A program made the position numbers and the translations under genes. Below the pieces are notes generated by a model. The model did no database searches. It was not told the DNA's origin and was given only the letters and a program-made list of their open reading frames with translations. Shown here in pieces: positions 29,082 to 39,481 of a stretch of DNA of 64,000 nucleotides. How positions within the stretch are numbered: the stretch's first letter is position 1; the number at the start of each line of letters is the position of its first letter. Source of the stretch: Citrobacter sp. (GTDB taxonomy: Bacteria; Pseudomonadota; Gammaproteobacteria; Enterobacterales; Enterobacteriaceae). The DNA is taken from positions 10,442-74,441 of the forward strand of contig DXKH01000059.1 of NCBI GenBank assembly GCA_019415335.1. The letters run 5' to 3'.

Positions 29082-31097
29082 TTAGTGAAAAAATTGCCAT
29101 TGCAGAATGCGATTACGGTCATGCTCAGTCCGCGCGGGATCCAGCCCGGCTAACGCCAGCGCCGCCTCTTCCCGCTGACGCTTCAGCAGTGCTTTGCGCC
29201 CTGAGAGGTGCAACGTCAGGCAGAGTTCCGCCTCGCTGAGCCGCGCATGCAGACTGCCCCGTAGCGCCGGCAACGGCAGTGCGCTGGTCGCCAACAGACG
29301 GCTCAGACCGCCGAGAGAAGTCAGCAACGGACGGTGCGCGAAAGCAAACCCCGCCAGCGTCTGCCAGTCATCTTCATTAAGCGTAGTCGCTTTCAGCGAC
29401 TCAACCGGGATCGCCTCCCCATTCCACCGCGCAAGAATATCCGCATCACGACGCAAACGGTGGTGCTCATATTCGGTAAGGCGTCTGCCTGCCGCGTTTA
29501 GCGGTAAGAGCGCCATGGCGGTATAGCAGCCGCTGCTAGCCTCCTTGTGGTTGCCTACGCGCACCAGGATAAAGCCACAGCGCAGCCAGAAGCGCCACAG
29601 CTCAGGCGTATAGCCAAAGCTCACGGAAAGATAGTCACAGTGTGCCGCATGGGCCTGGGCCTGTGCGATCAGCTGTTGTCCAATGCCCTCACGCTGGCGT
29701 CCCGGATGGACGGCAATACGACTGATTCGACGGCCGGTCAGAGTAGCCGCCAGCGGATCACCACCGTGTGCTGCCAGCGACTGCGCGACGAGGTTCCCCC
29801 GTGGTCGCCGAAATCCTGCCCAAACGGCCTGGCTGAGTTCGGGAGCAAGACCGCCTTCCTCAACCAGCCAGAGCGCTCCGACGATTTGCCCGTCACAGGT
29901 GGCCCTGAAAAAATGCTGGCCTGGCGCATCCATCATTCGGCGTAGATCCAGCGGAGAGGTGCGGTAATGCGCTCCGGAAAGCAGTCGATAGACCGCCAGA
30001 GGCATTTCCGGACTCGTCTGCCAGGCGTCCTGTTCGAAGGGGGCAATCGCAATGTTGCCCTGCGGCGTAGTCGCAAAACGGTCATCATCAAAAACCAGTG
30101 CGTCACTGACCCATCTCTCCAGCGGACACCCCTGCGCCCAGCGGACGGGTTGCTGAAGTTCATAACGCTGTAGTTCAGGGAAACGGGCGCAAAATTTCAA
30201 CAAAAAGCCGCGTCCGGTGCCTTCATAGCCCTGTACGGTCGTGGTCAATAAGGTTCGCGGGAAACGGGAAACAAGACGCTGAAGGAGCGGCGCGGGGATC
30301 GCCGCCGCCTCATCCACCACCAGCCAGTCGGCATCAACCGCCGCGCTCAGCAGCGCATCTGGCGCCATAAAGCGGAAGCGGTCACCGGCAAACTGTGCCA
30401 GCACGTCCGTTGCTGCTTTCGCCGGTGCCGTCACAAGGGCGTTACCCGTTATGCGCGAAATCAACTGCCCCGCCAATGCCGATTTCCCGCGCCCGCGCGC
30501 GGCGGTCACCGTGGCGATCCCTTCAGGCATCTGTAGCAGTTGCGCCAGAATGGCTGCCTGTTCCGGCAACGGCGCTCCAGTTGCAGACTGCCAGTGAGGA
30601 CGTTCTGGAAAATGCGGTACGCAAAACGGCTGCGGCTGCTGCCAGCATAGCGTCTGCTCATCCGCCGCGATGAGGCGACGGATGCGGTCGATAAAATGAA
30701 GAGTCGCAATGGGGTGTGCGCAGTCGCTCCAGCGCAGAGAATCATTATCAGGACAGTGATGCCAGTGCGCCAGCGGCGGCGTGAGTAGCACCAGCCAACT
30801 GCCCGCACGCAGTGTTCCGCTTAAGGCAGCAAAGGCTGCCGCATCAAACCCGGCCAGGGCGTCGAAAACGGCATGGTGGAATTCGCGACCCAATAACGTT
30901 TGCAGCGCCTGCGGCGTACAGCACGGTTCGCTGGACGCATCAGGGGAAACCCATAGCCAGTCGCCGGGCAACGCGTCACGCAGGTGCTGGACTTGTTCAT
31001 GACACCAGGACGCCTCGCCGCTCAGCACCAGCAGACGACGAATCCCCTCCCGGGACATTTGCGCGGTTAACGCACTCAGTGCGGTATAAACAGACAT
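29082..31097 (-). CDS. tmcA: tRNA(Met) cytidine acetyltransferase TmcA
   Basis: TmcA makes N4-acetylcytidine at the wobble position of elongator tRNA-Met using ATP and acetyl-CoA. The 671 residues match E. coli. The order is an N-terminal DUF1726-type domain, an RNA-helicase-like ATPase with Walker A TAARGRGKSALAG (about 198-210) and VVDEAAAIP as Walker B, then a GNAT acetyltransferase (RISRIAVHPGRQREGIGQQL) and a tRNA-binding tail. It follows ypfJ after 14 nt and is probably cotranscribed with it. Confidence 0.95.
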   Translation of the reverse strand: MSVYTALSALTAQMSREGIRRLLVLSGEASWCHEQVQHLRDALPGDWLWVSPDASSEPCCTPQALQTLLGREFHHAVFDALAGFDAAAFAALSGTLRAGSWLVLLTPPLAHWHHCPDNDSLRWSDCAHPIATLHFIDRIRRLIAADEQTLCWQQPQPFCVPHFPERPHWQSATGAPLPEQAAILAQLLQMPEGIATVTAARGRGKSALAGQLISRITGNALVTAPAKAATDVLAQFAGDRFRFMAPDALLSAAVDADWLVVDEAAAIPAPLLQRLVSRFPRTLLTTTVQGYEGTGRGFLLKFCARFPELQRYELQQPVRWAQGCPLERWVSDALVFDDDRFATTPQGNIAIAPFEQDAWQTSPEMPLAVYRLLSGAHYRTSPLDLRRMMDAPGQHFFRATCDGQIVGALWLVEEGGLAPELSQAVWAGFRRPRGNLVAQSLAAHGGDPLAATLTGRRISRIAVHPGRQREGIGQQLIAQAQAHAAHCDYLSVSFGYTPELWRFWLRCGFILVRVGNHKEASSGCYTAMALLPLNAAGRRLTEYEHHRLRRDADILARWNGEAIPVESLKATTLNEDDWQTLAGFAFAHRPLLTSLGGLSRLLATSALPLPALRGSLHARLSEAELCLTLHLSGRKALLKRQREEAALALAGLDPARTEHDRNRILQWQFFH

Positions 31098-31111
31098 CCC
31101 TGCCTCAGAAG

Positions 31112-31978
31112 TTAAAAACCTTTGCCAAAGGTATTACATTGCGCCGGGTTGCCGCTATCAAAACCGCGTTTAAACCAACGATAGCGCTGCTCTGACGTCC
31201 CGTGGGTGAAGCTGTCCGGAACAACGCGTCCCTGACTTTCCTGCTGGAGACGATCGTCGCCAATCGCTTCAGCGGCATTCAGTGCCTCTTCCAGATCGCC
31301 GGACTCCAGAACGCCCTGCTGCTGCATGCTGTTACCCCAGACACCGGCAAAGCAGTCCGCCTGCAGTTCCATACGCACTGAGAGTTGGTTGATTTCCGCC
31401 TGCGAGGCGTTCTGCTGCATCTGACGCACTTTCGGTTCGATGCCCAGCAGTTTCTGGACGTGGTGACCCACTTCATGAGCAATCACATAGCCCTGAGCGA
31501 AATCCCCCTCCGCGCCCAGTTTTTCTTTCATGTCATCGTAGAAGGAGAGATCGATATAGACCGTGCTATCCGCCGGGCAATAAAACGGCCCCATGATGGA
31601 TTGTCCGGTACCGCAGCCGGTACGCGTTGCCCCGCGGTACATGACGAGTTTCGGCGGTTGATAGGTGCGACCCATTTTTTCAAACTGCTGTCCCCAGGAG
31701 TCTTCTGTTGTTGCCAGAATCACCGAGGTAAATTTTGCCGCTTCGTCTTCATTCGGGCTGATGGAACGCTGGGACTGCTGCTGAGAGACCGGCTGTCCCG
31801 TCATCAGTCCGGTTAAATCGACGCCATAATACCCGGCAACCAGCACGACGATGAGCAGAATAATCCCGCCTTTGCCGCTCGGCAGACGAAACCCTGGCCC
31901 ACCCAGAGAGGGACCACCGCCCGAGTTGCTGCGCCTGTCTTCCACATTGTCACTTTCACGACGCCCTTGCCAGCGCAT
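31112..31978 (-). CDS. ypfJ: YpfJ, membrane-anchored zinc metallopeptidase-like protein
   Basis: YpfJ belongs to the neutral zinc metallopeptidase family (COG2321); its substrate is unknown. The ATG at 31978 gives [10 protein letters not shown] and 288 residues. The order is a charged, Gly-rich cytosolic N-terminus, one membrane segment at about 38-55, and a periplasmic domain with the zinc motif HEVGHH at 168-173 and the downstream [10 protein letters not shown]. The paired cysteines in TGCGTG and FYCPAD may form a disulfide. It is the first gene of ypfJ-tmcA. Confidence 0.9.
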   Translation of the reverse strand: MRWQGRRESDNVEDRRSNSGGGPSLGGPGFRLPSGKGGIILLIVVLVAGYYGVDLTGLMTGQPVSQQQSQRSISPNEDEAAKFTSVILATTEDSWGQQFEKMGRTYQPPKLVMYRGATRTGCGTGQSIMGPFYCPADSTVYIDLSFYDDMKEKLGAEGDFAQGYVIAHEVGHHVQKLLGIEPKVRQMQQNASQAEINQLSVRMELQADCFAGVWGNSMQQQGVLESGDLEEALNAAEAIGDDRLQQESQGRVVPDSFTHGTSEQRYRWFKRGFDSGNPAQCNTFGKGF

Positions 31979-32066
31979 ACTCACCTCAACAATATATTCG
32001 TTATGATGATGATCGTAGGCGGTTCAGCACAAGATTACCACAGGAAAGCGCGATTGAAGTGCGAAG

Positions 32067-32096
32067 AGCGGGCCGGAGAGAACACCCCGGCCCGAA
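32067..32096 (-). terminator. Probable purC terminator hairpin
   Basis: A perfect 8-bp stem CGGGCCGG/CCGGCCCG (32069-32076 with 32087-32094) lies just beyond the purC stop. The minus-strand flank CTCTTCG is a poor U tract, so efficiency is uncertain. Confidence 0.55.
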
Positions 32097-32103
32097 AGGC
32101 GAG

Positions 32104-32817
32104 TTAGTCGAGATTCACACCCAGACGACGTGCCACGGTTTCATAGGCTTCAATCAGGCCGCCCAGGCTCTGACGGAAGCGGTCTTTGTCCATTTTCTCG
32201 AGGGTCTCTTTGTCCCACAGACGGCTACCGTCCGGAGAAAATTCATCGCCAAGCACCACTTCGCCTTTGTACAGACCGAACTCCAGTTTGAAGTCGACGA
32301 GGATCAGTCCTGCGTCATCGAACATTTTTTTCAGCACATCGTTCGCTTTATAGGTCAGCTCTTTCATTCGTGCCAGATTCTCTTTGCTCACCCAACCAAA
32401 GGTTTCGCAGTAGGAATCGTTGACCATTGGGTCATGCATTGCATCGTTTTTCAGGAACAGGTCGAATAACGGCGGATTCAGTTCAATGCCCTCTTCAATA
32501 CCCAGACGTTTCACCAGAGAGCCTGCCGCACGGTTACGCACCACGCACTCGACCGGCACCATATCCAGCTTTTTCACCAGACATTCGGTATCGGAGAGCA
32601 GTCGCTCCATCTGCGTCGGGATACCCGCTTCAGCCAGTTTGGTCATGATGAAATAGTTGAACTTGTTATTCACCATGCCTTTACGATCAAACTGCTCAAT
32701 GCGCGCACCATCCCCTGCTGACGTATCATTGCGGAATTCGAGCACCAACAGGTCCGGGTTTTCCGTGCTGTATACGGTCTTCGCTTTACCACGATACAAC
32801 TCAGCTTGCTTTTGCAT
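32104..32817 (-). CDS. purC: SAICAR synthetase PurC
   Basis: PurC joins aspartate to CAIR with ATP to form SAICAR, a late step in IMP synthesis. The ATG at 32817 ([10 protein letters not shown]) gives 237 residues as in E. coli; an in-frame ATG two codons upstream is less likely. Signatures are [23 protein letters not shown] and [10 protein letters not shown]. Upstream lies a PurR operator with an adjacent -10 box. purM, purN, guaB and guaA in this window belong to the same purine regulon. Confidence 0.97.
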   Translation of the reverse strand: MQKQAELYRGKAKTVYSTENPDLLVLEFRNDTSAGDGARIEQFDRKGMVNNKFNYFIMTKLAEAGIPTQMERLLSDTECLVKKLDMVPVECVVRNRAAGSLVKRLGIEEGIELNPPLFDLFLKNDAMHDPMVNDSYCETFGWVSKENLARMKELTYKANDVLKKMFDDAGLILVDFKLEFGLYKGEVVLGDEFSPDGSRLWDKETLEKMDKDRFRQSLGGLIEAYETVARRLGVNLD

Positions 32818-32862
32818 CTTCATTACTCCTGGGTGTGATCATTTGTATTCAAAACGGGGAAT

Positions 32863-32886
32863 ATTATGCCACGCACACGTTTGCGT
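32863..32886 (-). promoter_or_regulatory. purC promoter -10 with PurR operator
   Basis: On the minus strand ACGCAAACGTGTGCGT (32886-32871) fits the PurR consensus ANGCAANCGNTTNCNT with one central deviation. CATAAT (32868-32863) follows as a -10 box. Binding there would block the promoter when hypoxanthine or guanine is abundant. Confidence 0.8.
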
Positions 32887-32892
32887 AGCACG

Positions 32893-32923
32893 GAAATAAA
32901 AAGGGCCGGATTTCTCCAGCCCT
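32893..32923 (-). terminator. Intrinsic terminator of bamC
   Basis: On the minus strand AGGGCTGGAGAAATCCGGCCCT (positions 32923-32902; stem AGGGC/GCCCT plus GGA/TCC) runs into TTTTTATTT. It begins within 10 nt of the bamC stop. Confidence 0.82.
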
Positions 32924-32929
32924 GTTTTT

Positions 32930-33964
32930 TTACTTGCTAAACGCTGCCTGGAAGATGGCAACCAGCGCGTCGTTCTGGCTCTGCGTCAGGGTATGCCCCT
33001 TCGGATCGATAAACTGCAAGCTGCTGCGGTTGTCTAAATCACCGACCTGCAGTTTGTAGTCACCGGAAGAGAGCCCTGGATCGCGAGCGCCCAACTCCTG
33101 CCAGCCGCTATCGGACAGCGGTTTGTAGGTGACGGCCATGCTCCCCTGCGAACGGGTGCTGTCGGTCACTTTCATGCCGACTTTCTCCAGTGCTGCCGGG
33201 AGGCGCTGCCAGACGACGTTGAATGGACCACGCACCACCAGCATCGGTAAACCGGTGTCATCAGCGGCGCTCTGCACATCCATCGTAGCGGCAGAACGGT
33301 TCTGCGCAGCATTCGCGGCGTCAGTCGCGGTCTTATCGAGGCCCGCAGAAATCACGTTCATCATCTCAGTGCTATAACGCTGCAGTGAAGCGGCATCCGC
33401 CACAGGCTTACCGGCCTGCTCAAGGTTGACCAGTTTCACCATCACCGCCTGCTGATAGCCCTGCGGTTTAACCGAGATTTGATAACGGCCACGGTACTGC
33501 TCGTCTTCGTCCAGACGGTTCCAGTCAACCCAACCGGTTGTCAGCGTCTGGCTAGCATCATCACGTTTTTCAATCGTGTAGTTTTTAGACTGAATCACGC
33601 TGACCACCTGCGGCCACAGCGTATTTCCACGACCGTTTTCCACCAGCAGCGTGGCGGTATCGCCCGCAAACTGGGTCCGGGCACCGGAAACCAGCGCCAG
33701 CGGCTGTGCCGGCGGACGGATATCCAGCGCTTTCCCTACGGCACCGCTGCCGTTGGTGACCGGAATGTTGTAGTCGCTCGTGGTCACCGGCAGAATCATA
33801 CCGGCAGGCGCATGAAGTTCAGCAAGCGGTGCGGCTTCCAGATAGGATTCATCACCACTCACCTGGCGCTTGTAGCGCGAGTCAGAACTACAGGCCGCGA
33901 GCAGCAAAACAAGCGAAACACCCGCAACCCTGGCCAGGCGCGACTTTTGTACTGAGTAAGCCAT
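32930..33964 (-). CDS. bamC: Outer-membrane assembly lipoprotein BamC
   Basis: BamC is a lipoprotein of the BAM complex that inserts beta-barrel proteins into the outer membrane. The ATG at 33964 ([10 protein letters not shown]) gives 344 residues; TTG one codon earlier is not needed. The lipobox LLAAC has the acylated cysteine at C25, followed by an unstructured N-terminal stretch that binds BamD and by two helix-grip domains. dapA lies 16 nt upstream, the conserved dapA-bamC pair. BamB is encoded at 61166-62344. Confidence 0.95.
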   Translation of the reverse strand: MAYSVQKSRLARVAGVSLVLLLAACSSDSRYKRQVSGDESYLEAAPLAELHAPAGMILPVTTSDYNIPVTNGSGAVGKALDIRPPAQPLALVSGARTQFAGDTATLLVENGRGNTLWPQVVSVIQSKNYTIEKRDDASQTLTTGWVDWNRLDEDEQYRGRYQISVKPQGYQQAVMVKLVNLEQAGKPVADAASLQRYSTEMMNVISAGLDKTATDAANAAQNRSAATMDVQSAADDTGLPMLVVRGPFNVVWQRLPAALEKVGMKVTDSTRSQGSMAVTYKPLSDSGWQELGARDPGLSSGDYKLQVGDLDNRSSLQFIDPKGHTLTQSQNDALVAIFQAAFSK

Positions 33965-33980
33965 CAAATCTCCCTAAACT

Positions 33981-34859
33981 TTACAGCAAACCGGCATGCT
34001 TGAGCGCCGCTTTGACAATTTCACGACCATTGTCCGTGATCGGTGTCATCGGCAAGCGCAGCGTATCGGTCGCCACAAGGCCCAACGCCTTACATGCCCA
34101 TTTCACCGGGATAGGGTTGGGTTCGACAAACAGTTTGTTATGTAACGGCATCAGACGCTGGTTAATGGTACGCGCCTCGGCAAAACGCCCTTCCGCCGCC
34201 AGTTTGCACATTTCCGCCATATCACGCGCCGCAACGTTAGACGTCACAGAGATCACGCCATGACCGCCTAACTGCATAAAGTCCATCGCGGTCGCGTCAT
34301 CGCCGCTGAGCAGCAGAAAATCATCTGAAACCAGCTCTTTGATCTGGTGAACCCGACTTAAGTTCCCTGTCGCCTCTTTAATTGCGACAATATTTTTTAA
34401 TTCCGCCAGACGGCCAACGGTTTCCGGCAGCATATCGCAACCGGTACGGGATGGCACATTATACAGAATTTGTGGCAGGTCAGTATGTTCAGCGATGGCT
34501 TTGAAATGCTGGAACAGACCTTCCTGAGTCGGACGGTTGTAGTAAGGCGTCACCGTCAGACAGCCGACAATCCCGCTGTCATTGAAACGCTGCGTCAGAC
34601 TAATGGCTTCTGCGGTCGCGTTTGCGCCCGTACCGGCAATCACCGGGATACGCCCATCAGCCAGCTCCAGCGTCATCATCACCACATCGCCATGTTCATC
34701 ATGACTCAGCGTGGCGGACTCACCGGTAGTGCCTACAGAAACGATCGCCGAGGTGCCGCTGGCGACATGATAATCAATCAGTTTTTTCAGGCTTGACCGG
34801 CAGACATTACCTTTTTCATCCATCGGTGTAACAAGCGCGACAATACTTCCCGTGAACAT
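33981..34859 (-). CDS. dapA: 4-hydroxy-tetrahydrodipicolinate synthase
   Basis: DapA condenses pyruvate with aspartate semialdehyde at the entry to diaminopimelate and lysine synthesis, with feedback inhibition by lysine. The ATG at 34859 ([10 protein letters not shown]) gives 292 residues as in E. coli. K161 in VAIKEATGN forms the Schiff base and Y133 in [10 protein letters not shown] belongs to the proton relay; GTTGESATL binds substrate. It is divergent from gcvR and cotranscribed with bamC. Confidence 0.97.
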   Translation of the reverse strand: MFTGSIVALVTPMDEKGNVCRSSLKKLIDYHVASGTSAIVSVGTTGESATLSHDEHGDVVMMTLELADGRIPVIAGTGANATAEAISLTQRFNDSGIVGCLTVTPYYNRPTQEGLFQHFKAIAEHTDLPQILYNVPSRTGCDMLPETVGRLAELKNIVAIKEATGNLSRVHQIKELVSDDFLLLSGDDATAMDFMQLGGHGVISVTSNVAARDMAEMCKLAAEGRFAEARTINQRLMPLHNKLFVEPNPIPVKWACKALGLVATDTLRLPMTPITDNGREIVKAALKHAGLL

Positions 34860-35004
34860 GGGCCATCCTCTGTGCAAACAAGTGTCTCAATGTTACGTTT
34901 GGTACGACAATAAAAGCAAGCGACGAGAGCCCTTCTGATTGTTGTATGCAGGTTTTTTTTATGCTTTCCTTATGATTACCCCACCTCTCAAAGGAAGAAC
35001 AGGT

Positions 35005-35577
35005 TTGACTCCTTCATCGCAACATTACCTGGTTATTACTGCGCTGGGTGCCGATCGCCCTGGAATTGTGAACACGATCACCCGCCATGTCAGCAGTTGC
35101 GGCTGTAATATTGAAGACAGTCGCCTGGCCATGTTGGGCGATGAGTTTACGTTTATCATGTTGCTGTCGGGTACCTGGAATGCCATCACCCTGATCGAAT
35201 CAACCCTGCCGTTGAAAGGTGCAGAGCTGGATTTATTGATTGTGATGAAACGTACGACGGCGCGCCCACGTCCACCAATGCCGGCAACGGTATGGGTTCA
35301 GGTCGATGTGCCGGATTCGCCACATTTAATTGAACGATTTACGGCCCTGTTTGATAGCCACCGAATGAACATTGCGGAACTGGTTTCGCGCACGCAACCT
35401 GCTGAAAATAATAAGGCGGCGCAGTTATACATCCAGATTACCGCCCACAGTCCGGCGTCAGATGATGCCGCAAATATTGAACAGGCCTTTAAAGCACTAT
35501 GTACAGAACTCAATGCACAAGGCAGTATTAACGTTGTTAATTATTCACAACATGATGAACAGGATGGAGTTAAGTAA
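35005..35577 (+). CDS. gcvR: Glycine cleavage system regulator GcvR
   Basis: GcvR binds GcvA and keeps the gcvTHP operon repressed when glycine is low. I place the start at TTG 35005 because it gives the 190-residue E. coli-like protein (MTPSSQHYLVITALG) with AAGGA about 9 nt upstream; a longer ATG-initiated frame from 34939 would add 22 unconserved residues. Two ACT domains are visible, one starting ITALGADRPGIVNTITRHV and one around VDVPDSPHLIERFTALF. The stop overlaps the bcp start by 1 nt. Confidence 0.9.
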   Translation: MTPSSQHYLVITALGADRPGIVNTITRHVSSCGCNIEDSRLAMLGDEFTFIMLLSGTWNAITLIESTLPLKGAELDLLIVMKRTTARPRPPMPATVWVQVDVPDSPHLIERFTALFDSHRMNIAELVSRTQPAENNKAAQLYIQITAHSPASDDAANIEQAFKALCTELNAQGSINVVNYSQHDEQDGVK

Positions 35578-36047
35578 TGAATCCACTGAAAGCCGGTGAC
35601 ATCGCACCGAAATTTAGCTTGCCGGATCAAGACGGAGAACAAGTAAATTTGACCGACTTCCAGGGACAGCGTGTGCTGGTCTATTTCTATCCGAAAGCCA
35701 TGACGCCAGGCTGTACCGTTCAGGCCTGTGGCCTGCGAGATAACATGGATGAGCTGAAAAAAGCAGGTGTGGACGTGCTGGGTATCAGCACTGACAAACC
35801 TGAAAAGCTTTCCCGTTTTGCCGAAAAAGAGCTGCTTAACTTTACCCTGCTGTCCGATGAGGATCATCAGGTCTGTGAGCAGTTTGGCGTCTGGGGCGAG
35901 AAATCCTTTATGGGGAAAACCTATGACGGGATCCATCGCATCAGCTTCCTGATTGACGCTGACGGTAAGATTGAACATGTTTTCGATGATTTCAAAACCA
36001 GCAATCACCACGATGTGGTGCTGAACTGGCTGAAAGAAAACACCTGA
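35577..36047 (+). CDS. bcp: Thiol peroxidase Bcp (peroxiredoxin Q)
   Basis: Bcp reduces hydrogen peroxide and organic peroxides with electrons from thioredoxin. The 156 residues match E. coli. The peroxidatic cysteine is C46 in MTPGCTVQAC and the resolving cysteine is C51, the atypical 2-Cys arrangement. The ATG overlaps the gcvR stop as TAATG, so translation is coupled. It converges with perM across a BIME. Confidence 0.96.
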   Translation: MNPLKAGDIAPKFSLPDQDGEQVNLTDFQGQRVLVYFYPKAMTPGCTVQACGLRDNMDELKKAGVDVLGISTDKPEKLSRFAEKELLNFTLLSDEDHQVCEQFGVWGEKSFMGKTYDGIHRISFLIDADGKIEHVFDDFKTSNHHDVVLNWLKENT

Positions 36048-36057
36048 TTTTCGCGCT

Positions 36058-36113
36058 GCCGGATGACGGCTGACGCCCTGTCCGGCCTACCGTGTGTAGG
36101 CCGGGTAATCGGT
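36058..36113. repeat. BIME between bcp and perM
   Basis: GCCGGATGACGGCTGACGCC to GTCCGGCCTAC (36058-36090) is followed by GTAGGCCGGGTAATCGG (36096-36113) in the opposite orientation. It lies between converging genes. Confidence 0.85.
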
Positions 36114-36213
36114 TGTCTGTTTTAGCGTCCTTTTTACACACGCCTTTTTATCTTGCCACCTTTTTGCCTTTCGCCCAGAGCACATTGACTTACAGACACG
36201 TTACATAAACTCA

Positions 36214-37278
36214 TCAGGACTCATCAACGACCTGCGCATCCGGCCAGGCATGGACAACGGCCTTGATTAACGTCGCCAGCGGAATGGCGAAGAAAACGCC
36301 CCAGAATCCCCACAGGCCACCAAAGATCACTACCGACAGGATAATCACCAGCGGATGCAGATTCACCGCTTCAGAAAACAGCACCGGCACCAGCAGGTTT
36401 CCGTCCAGCGCCTGGATAATCAAATAGACCGCGAAACAACTCCAGAATTCGGTCCCCAGACCAAACTGGAACAATGCAACGCCCACCACAGGGAGGGTGA
36501 CCACAAAAGCGCCAATATAAGGAATGAGTACGGAAAACCCCACCAGCACAGCCAGCAGCAGCGAGTAGTTGAGGCCAAACAGCAGGAAACCCAGCCAGGT
36601 CGCCACACCTACCACCACCATCTCCAGCACTTTGCCGCGAATATAGTTGGTAATTTGCTGGTTCATCTCCTTCCAGACCTGCCCTGCCAGACCACGGTTA
36701 CGCGGTAGCACACGACGCACGGCGTTCAGCATTTGTTCTTTGTCTTTGACGAGGAAGAACACCATCAGCGGAACCAGCACCAGATAGACCGCCAGGGTCA
36801 GCAGGCCGACGAGAGAGGCCAGTGAATATTTCACCACTGAATCGCCCATTGTCAGCATGCGGGTGCGCATGTTTTCCGCCATGGCATCAATGATGCCCGC
36901 ATCCATTAAGGCCGGATAGCGACGCGGCAGCGTGGCGGCAAAATCCGACAGTTTATTCAGCATGCCGGGCATATCGCGAATCAGTAAGATCCCCTGTTGC
37001 CATGCCACTGGCATCACTACAAAGGCCATTAGCAGCAAAATGCCAACAAACACAATCAGCACGAGAGAAGTCGCCCAGCGCCGCGAGCAACCGATGGCTT
37101 CGAGGCGCACCGTTGGCCATTCCAGCAGATAAGCCAACACAATAGCGACCAGCAGCGGCGCCAGTAATCCGCTAAAAAAGAAAAGAATGCCAAATCCGGC
37201 GACCAGAATAACCAGCAAGGCAATCGCTTCGGGGTCGCTAAAGCGACGGCGATACCATTGCATCAACATTTCGAGCAT
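36214..37278 (-). CDS. perM: PerM, AI-2E-transporter-family membrane protein
   Basis: PerM belongs to the AI-2E transporter (TqsA/YdiK/PerM) family; its substrate is not established. The ATG at 37278 (MLEMLMQWYRRRFSDPEA) gives 354 residues; seven upstream codons from 37299 are excluded by comparison with E. coli. There are several paired hydrophobic segments (for example ALLVILVAGFGILFFF and AVYLVLVPLMVFFLV), a soluble domain around 100-190 and the family signature ALDGNLLVPVLFSEAVNLHP. Divergent from bepA. Confidence 0.9.
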   Translation of the reverse strand: MLEMLMQWYRRRFSDPEAIALLVILVAGFGILFFFSGLLAPLLVAIVLAYLLEWPTVRLEAIGCSRRWATSLVLIVFVGILLLMAFVVMPVAWQQGILLIRDMPGMLNKLSDFAATLPRRYPALMDAGIIDAMAENMRTRMLTMGDSVVKYSLASLVGLLTLAVYLVLVPLMVFFLVKDKEQMLNAVRRVLPRNRGLAGQVWKEMNQQITNYIRGKVLEMVVVGVATWLGFLLFGLNYSLLLAVLVGFSVLIPYIGAFVVTLPVVGVALFQFGLGTEFWSCFAVYLIIQALDGNLLVPVLFSEAVNLHPLVIILSVVIFGGLWGFWGVFFAIPLATLIKAVVHAWPDAQVVDES

Positions 37279-37500
37279 AAAACCTTCCCTGAACCTCAAT
37301 AGCGGGATTGCGATCCCGAATTGTATCGAAATGTCACAAAAAAGACTTCGCTTTTTATTGCTGATTCAGGAAACTGAAAAGTCATTTGTGCGGGGTATTC
37401 ATCGACAAATTTCGCCGTTACACTGCCTGTGTCGGCTGAACGGAACGATACAGCCCGGCATCGGTCAAATGGCTATCTCAAAGAAAACAGGACAGAGGTT

Positions 37501-38964
37501 ATGTTCAGGCAGTTTAAGAAAAACCTGGTGGCTACCCTCATTGCCGCGCTGACGCTAAGTCAGGTGGCTCCCGCGTTCGCAGACTCTGCGGACAGTTTGC
37601 CGGACATGGGAACCTCGGCGGCAAGTACCCTTTCCATCGGACAGGAAATGCAGATGGGCGATTATTATGTACGCCAGCTGCGTGGCAGCGCGCCGCTGAT
37701 TAACGACCCTTTGCTGGTTCAGTACATTAATGGGCTAGGCATGCGTCTGGTTTCGCACGCCGATTCGGTCAGGACCCCCTTCCATTTCTTTTTGATTAAT
37801 AACGATGAAATTAACGCCTTTGCCTTTTTTGGCGGTAACGTCGTGCTGCACTCTGCACTGTTTCGCTATTCCGACAATGAAAGCCAGCTTGCCTCAGTCA
37901 TGGCACACGAAATCTCACACGTCACCCAGCGCCACCTGGCGCGCGCCATGGAAGATCAGAAACGCAGCGCGCCGCTGACCTGGGTTGGCGCGTTAGGCTC
38001 CATTCTTTTAGCGATGGCTAGCCCACAAGCCGGGATGGCTGCGCTCACCGGTACGCTGGCGGGATCGCGTCAGGGGATGATTAGCTTCACGCAGCAGAAT
38101 GAACAGGAAGCAGACCGTATCGGCATTCAGGTTTTACAACGTTCTGGATTCGATCCGCAGGCCATGCCGACCTTCCTGGAAAAACTGCTCGACCAGGCGC
38201 GTTATTCTTCACGTCCGCCTGAAATTTTGCTGACCCACCCCCTGCCAGAAAGCCGTCTTTCAGATACCCGTAACCGCGCAAACCAGATGCGTCCGGTAGT
38301 TGCGCAATCCTCTGAAGATTTCTACCTGGCAAAAGCGCGAACGCTGGGGATGTATAACTCCGGGCGAAACCAACTGACCAGCGACATGCTGGACGAGTGG
38401 TCAAAAGGTAACGTTCGACAGCAGCGTGCGGCGCAATATGGCCGTGCATTACAGGCGATGGAAGCCAGTAAATACGACGACGCTCGCAAAGCACTACAAC
38501 CGCTGCTGTCCGCAGAACCGAATAATGCCTGGTACCTGGATCTGGCAACCGATATCGATCTCGGACAAAAGAAAACCAGTGACGCGATTGCCAGACTGAA
38601 AAAAGCGCGTGATTTGCGGGTCAACCCGGTCCTGCAACTCAACCTTGCAAACGCCCTATTGCAGGGAGGTCAGCCGCAAGAAGCGGCGACCATTCTCAAC
38701 CGCTACACGTTTAGCAACAAAGACGATGCCAACGGTTGGGATCTGCTGGCGCAGGCGGAAGCCGCGCTAAATAACCGCGATCAGGAACTGGCCGCACGTG
38801 CGGAGGGGTATGCGCTGGCGGGTCGCCTTGATCAAGCCATCTCGTTACTGAGCAGCGCCAGTTCACAAGTGAAGCTGGGCAGCCAGCAACAGGCGCGTTA
38901 CGATGCGCGCATCGACCAGCTGCGCCAGTTGCAGGAACGCTTTAAGCCGTACACGAAAATGTAA
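37501..38964 (+). CDS. bepA: Periplasmic protease/chaperone BepA
   Basis: BepA (YfgC) helps LptD assemble and degrades stalled outer-membrane proteins together with the BAM complex. The ATG at 37501 ([10 protein letters not shown]) gives 487 residues as in E. coli; an in-frame extension to 37429 lacks support. A signal peptide ends at about residue 27 (VAPAFA). The M48 zinc motif HEISH is at 136-140, and TPR-like repeats fill the C-terminal third. The gene for its substrate machinery partner BamC is nearby. Confidence 0.95.
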   Translation: MFRQFKKNLVATLIAALTLSQVAPAFADSADSLPDMGTSAASTLSIGQEMQMGDYYVRQLRGSAPLINDPLLVQYINGLGMRLVSHADSVRTPFHFFLINNDEINAFAFFGGNVVLHSALFRYSDNESQLASVMAHEISHVTQRHLARAMEDQKRSAPLTWVGALGSILLAMASPQAGMAALTGTLAGSRQGMISFTQQNEQEADRIGIQVLQRSGFDPQAMPTFLEKLLDQARYSSRPPEILLTHPLPESRLSDTRNRANQMRPVVAQSSEDFYLAKARTLGMYNSGRNQLTSDMLDEWSKGNVRQQRAAQYGRALQAMEASKYDDARKALQPLLSAEPNNAWYLDLATDIDLGQKKTSDAIARLKKARDLRVNPVLQLNLANALLQGGQPQEAATILNRYTFSNKDDANGWDLLAQAEAALNNRDQELAARAEGYALAGRLDQAISLLSSASSQVKLGSQQQARYDARIDQLRQLQERFKPYTKM

Positions 38965-38976
38965 AAGGGATCCACC

Positions 38977-39336
38977 ATGTCAAAGGCCGTAAAAATCTAC
39001 CATAACCCGCGCTGCTCCAAGAGCCGCGAAACGCTGAATCTGCTGCAATCGCACGGTGTGGAGCCAGAAGTGGTGCTTTACCTGGAAACGCCAGCAGATG
39101 CCACAACGCTGCGCCAGCTGTTGAAGATGCTGGGTATGAAAAGCGCCCGGGAACTGATGCGCCGAAAAGAAGATCTCTACACATCACTTAATCTGGCAGA
39201 CAGCAGTCTGAGCGAAGAAACACTGATTCAGGCGATGGTGGAAAACCCGAAACTAATGGAACGTCCAATTGTGGTGGCAAACGGTCAGGTGCGTATTGGT
39301 CGTCCACCGGAACAAGTGCTGGAAATCATCAGCTAA
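38977..39336 (+). CDS. yfgD: YfgD, arsenate reductase-like protein
   Basis: YfgD is an ArsC-family thioredoxin-fold protein; true arsenate reductase activity has not been established for it. The 119 residues start MSKAVKIYHNPRCSKSRETL, with the nucleophilic cysteine C13 and the downstream family motif ERPIVVANGQVRIGRPPE. It follows bepA after 12 nt, so both are probably cotranscribed. A perfect hairpin lies 10 nt past its stop. Confidence 0.93.
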   Translation: MSKAVKIYHNPRCSKSRETLNLLQSHGVEPEVVLYLETPADATTLRQLLKMLGMKSARELMRRKEDLYTSLNLADSSLSEETLIQAMVENPKLMERPIVVANGQVRIGRPPEQVLEIIS

Positions 39337-39346
39337 CCCCCTGCAG

Positions 39347-39370
39347 GCCGCAGTCATTACCGACTGCGGC
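39347..39370 (+). terminator. Hairpin downstream of yfgD
   Basis: The inverted repeat GCCGCAGTC/GACTGCGGC forms a perfect 9-bp stem, but no U tract follows. It may mark the 3' end of bepA-yfgD mRNA by RNA processing or act with Rho, and it delimits the left side of the accessory Rpn locus. Confidence 0.5.
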
Positions 39371-39481
39371 GCAGACCACGAAATTTTCCGAGCCTTCTCG
39401 CATCCCGTTAATCGCAGTTACCGCGACTATTTTTATTCATGGTAGATTCCTGTCTGTTAATAAAAACAGGAAAAGGAAGCC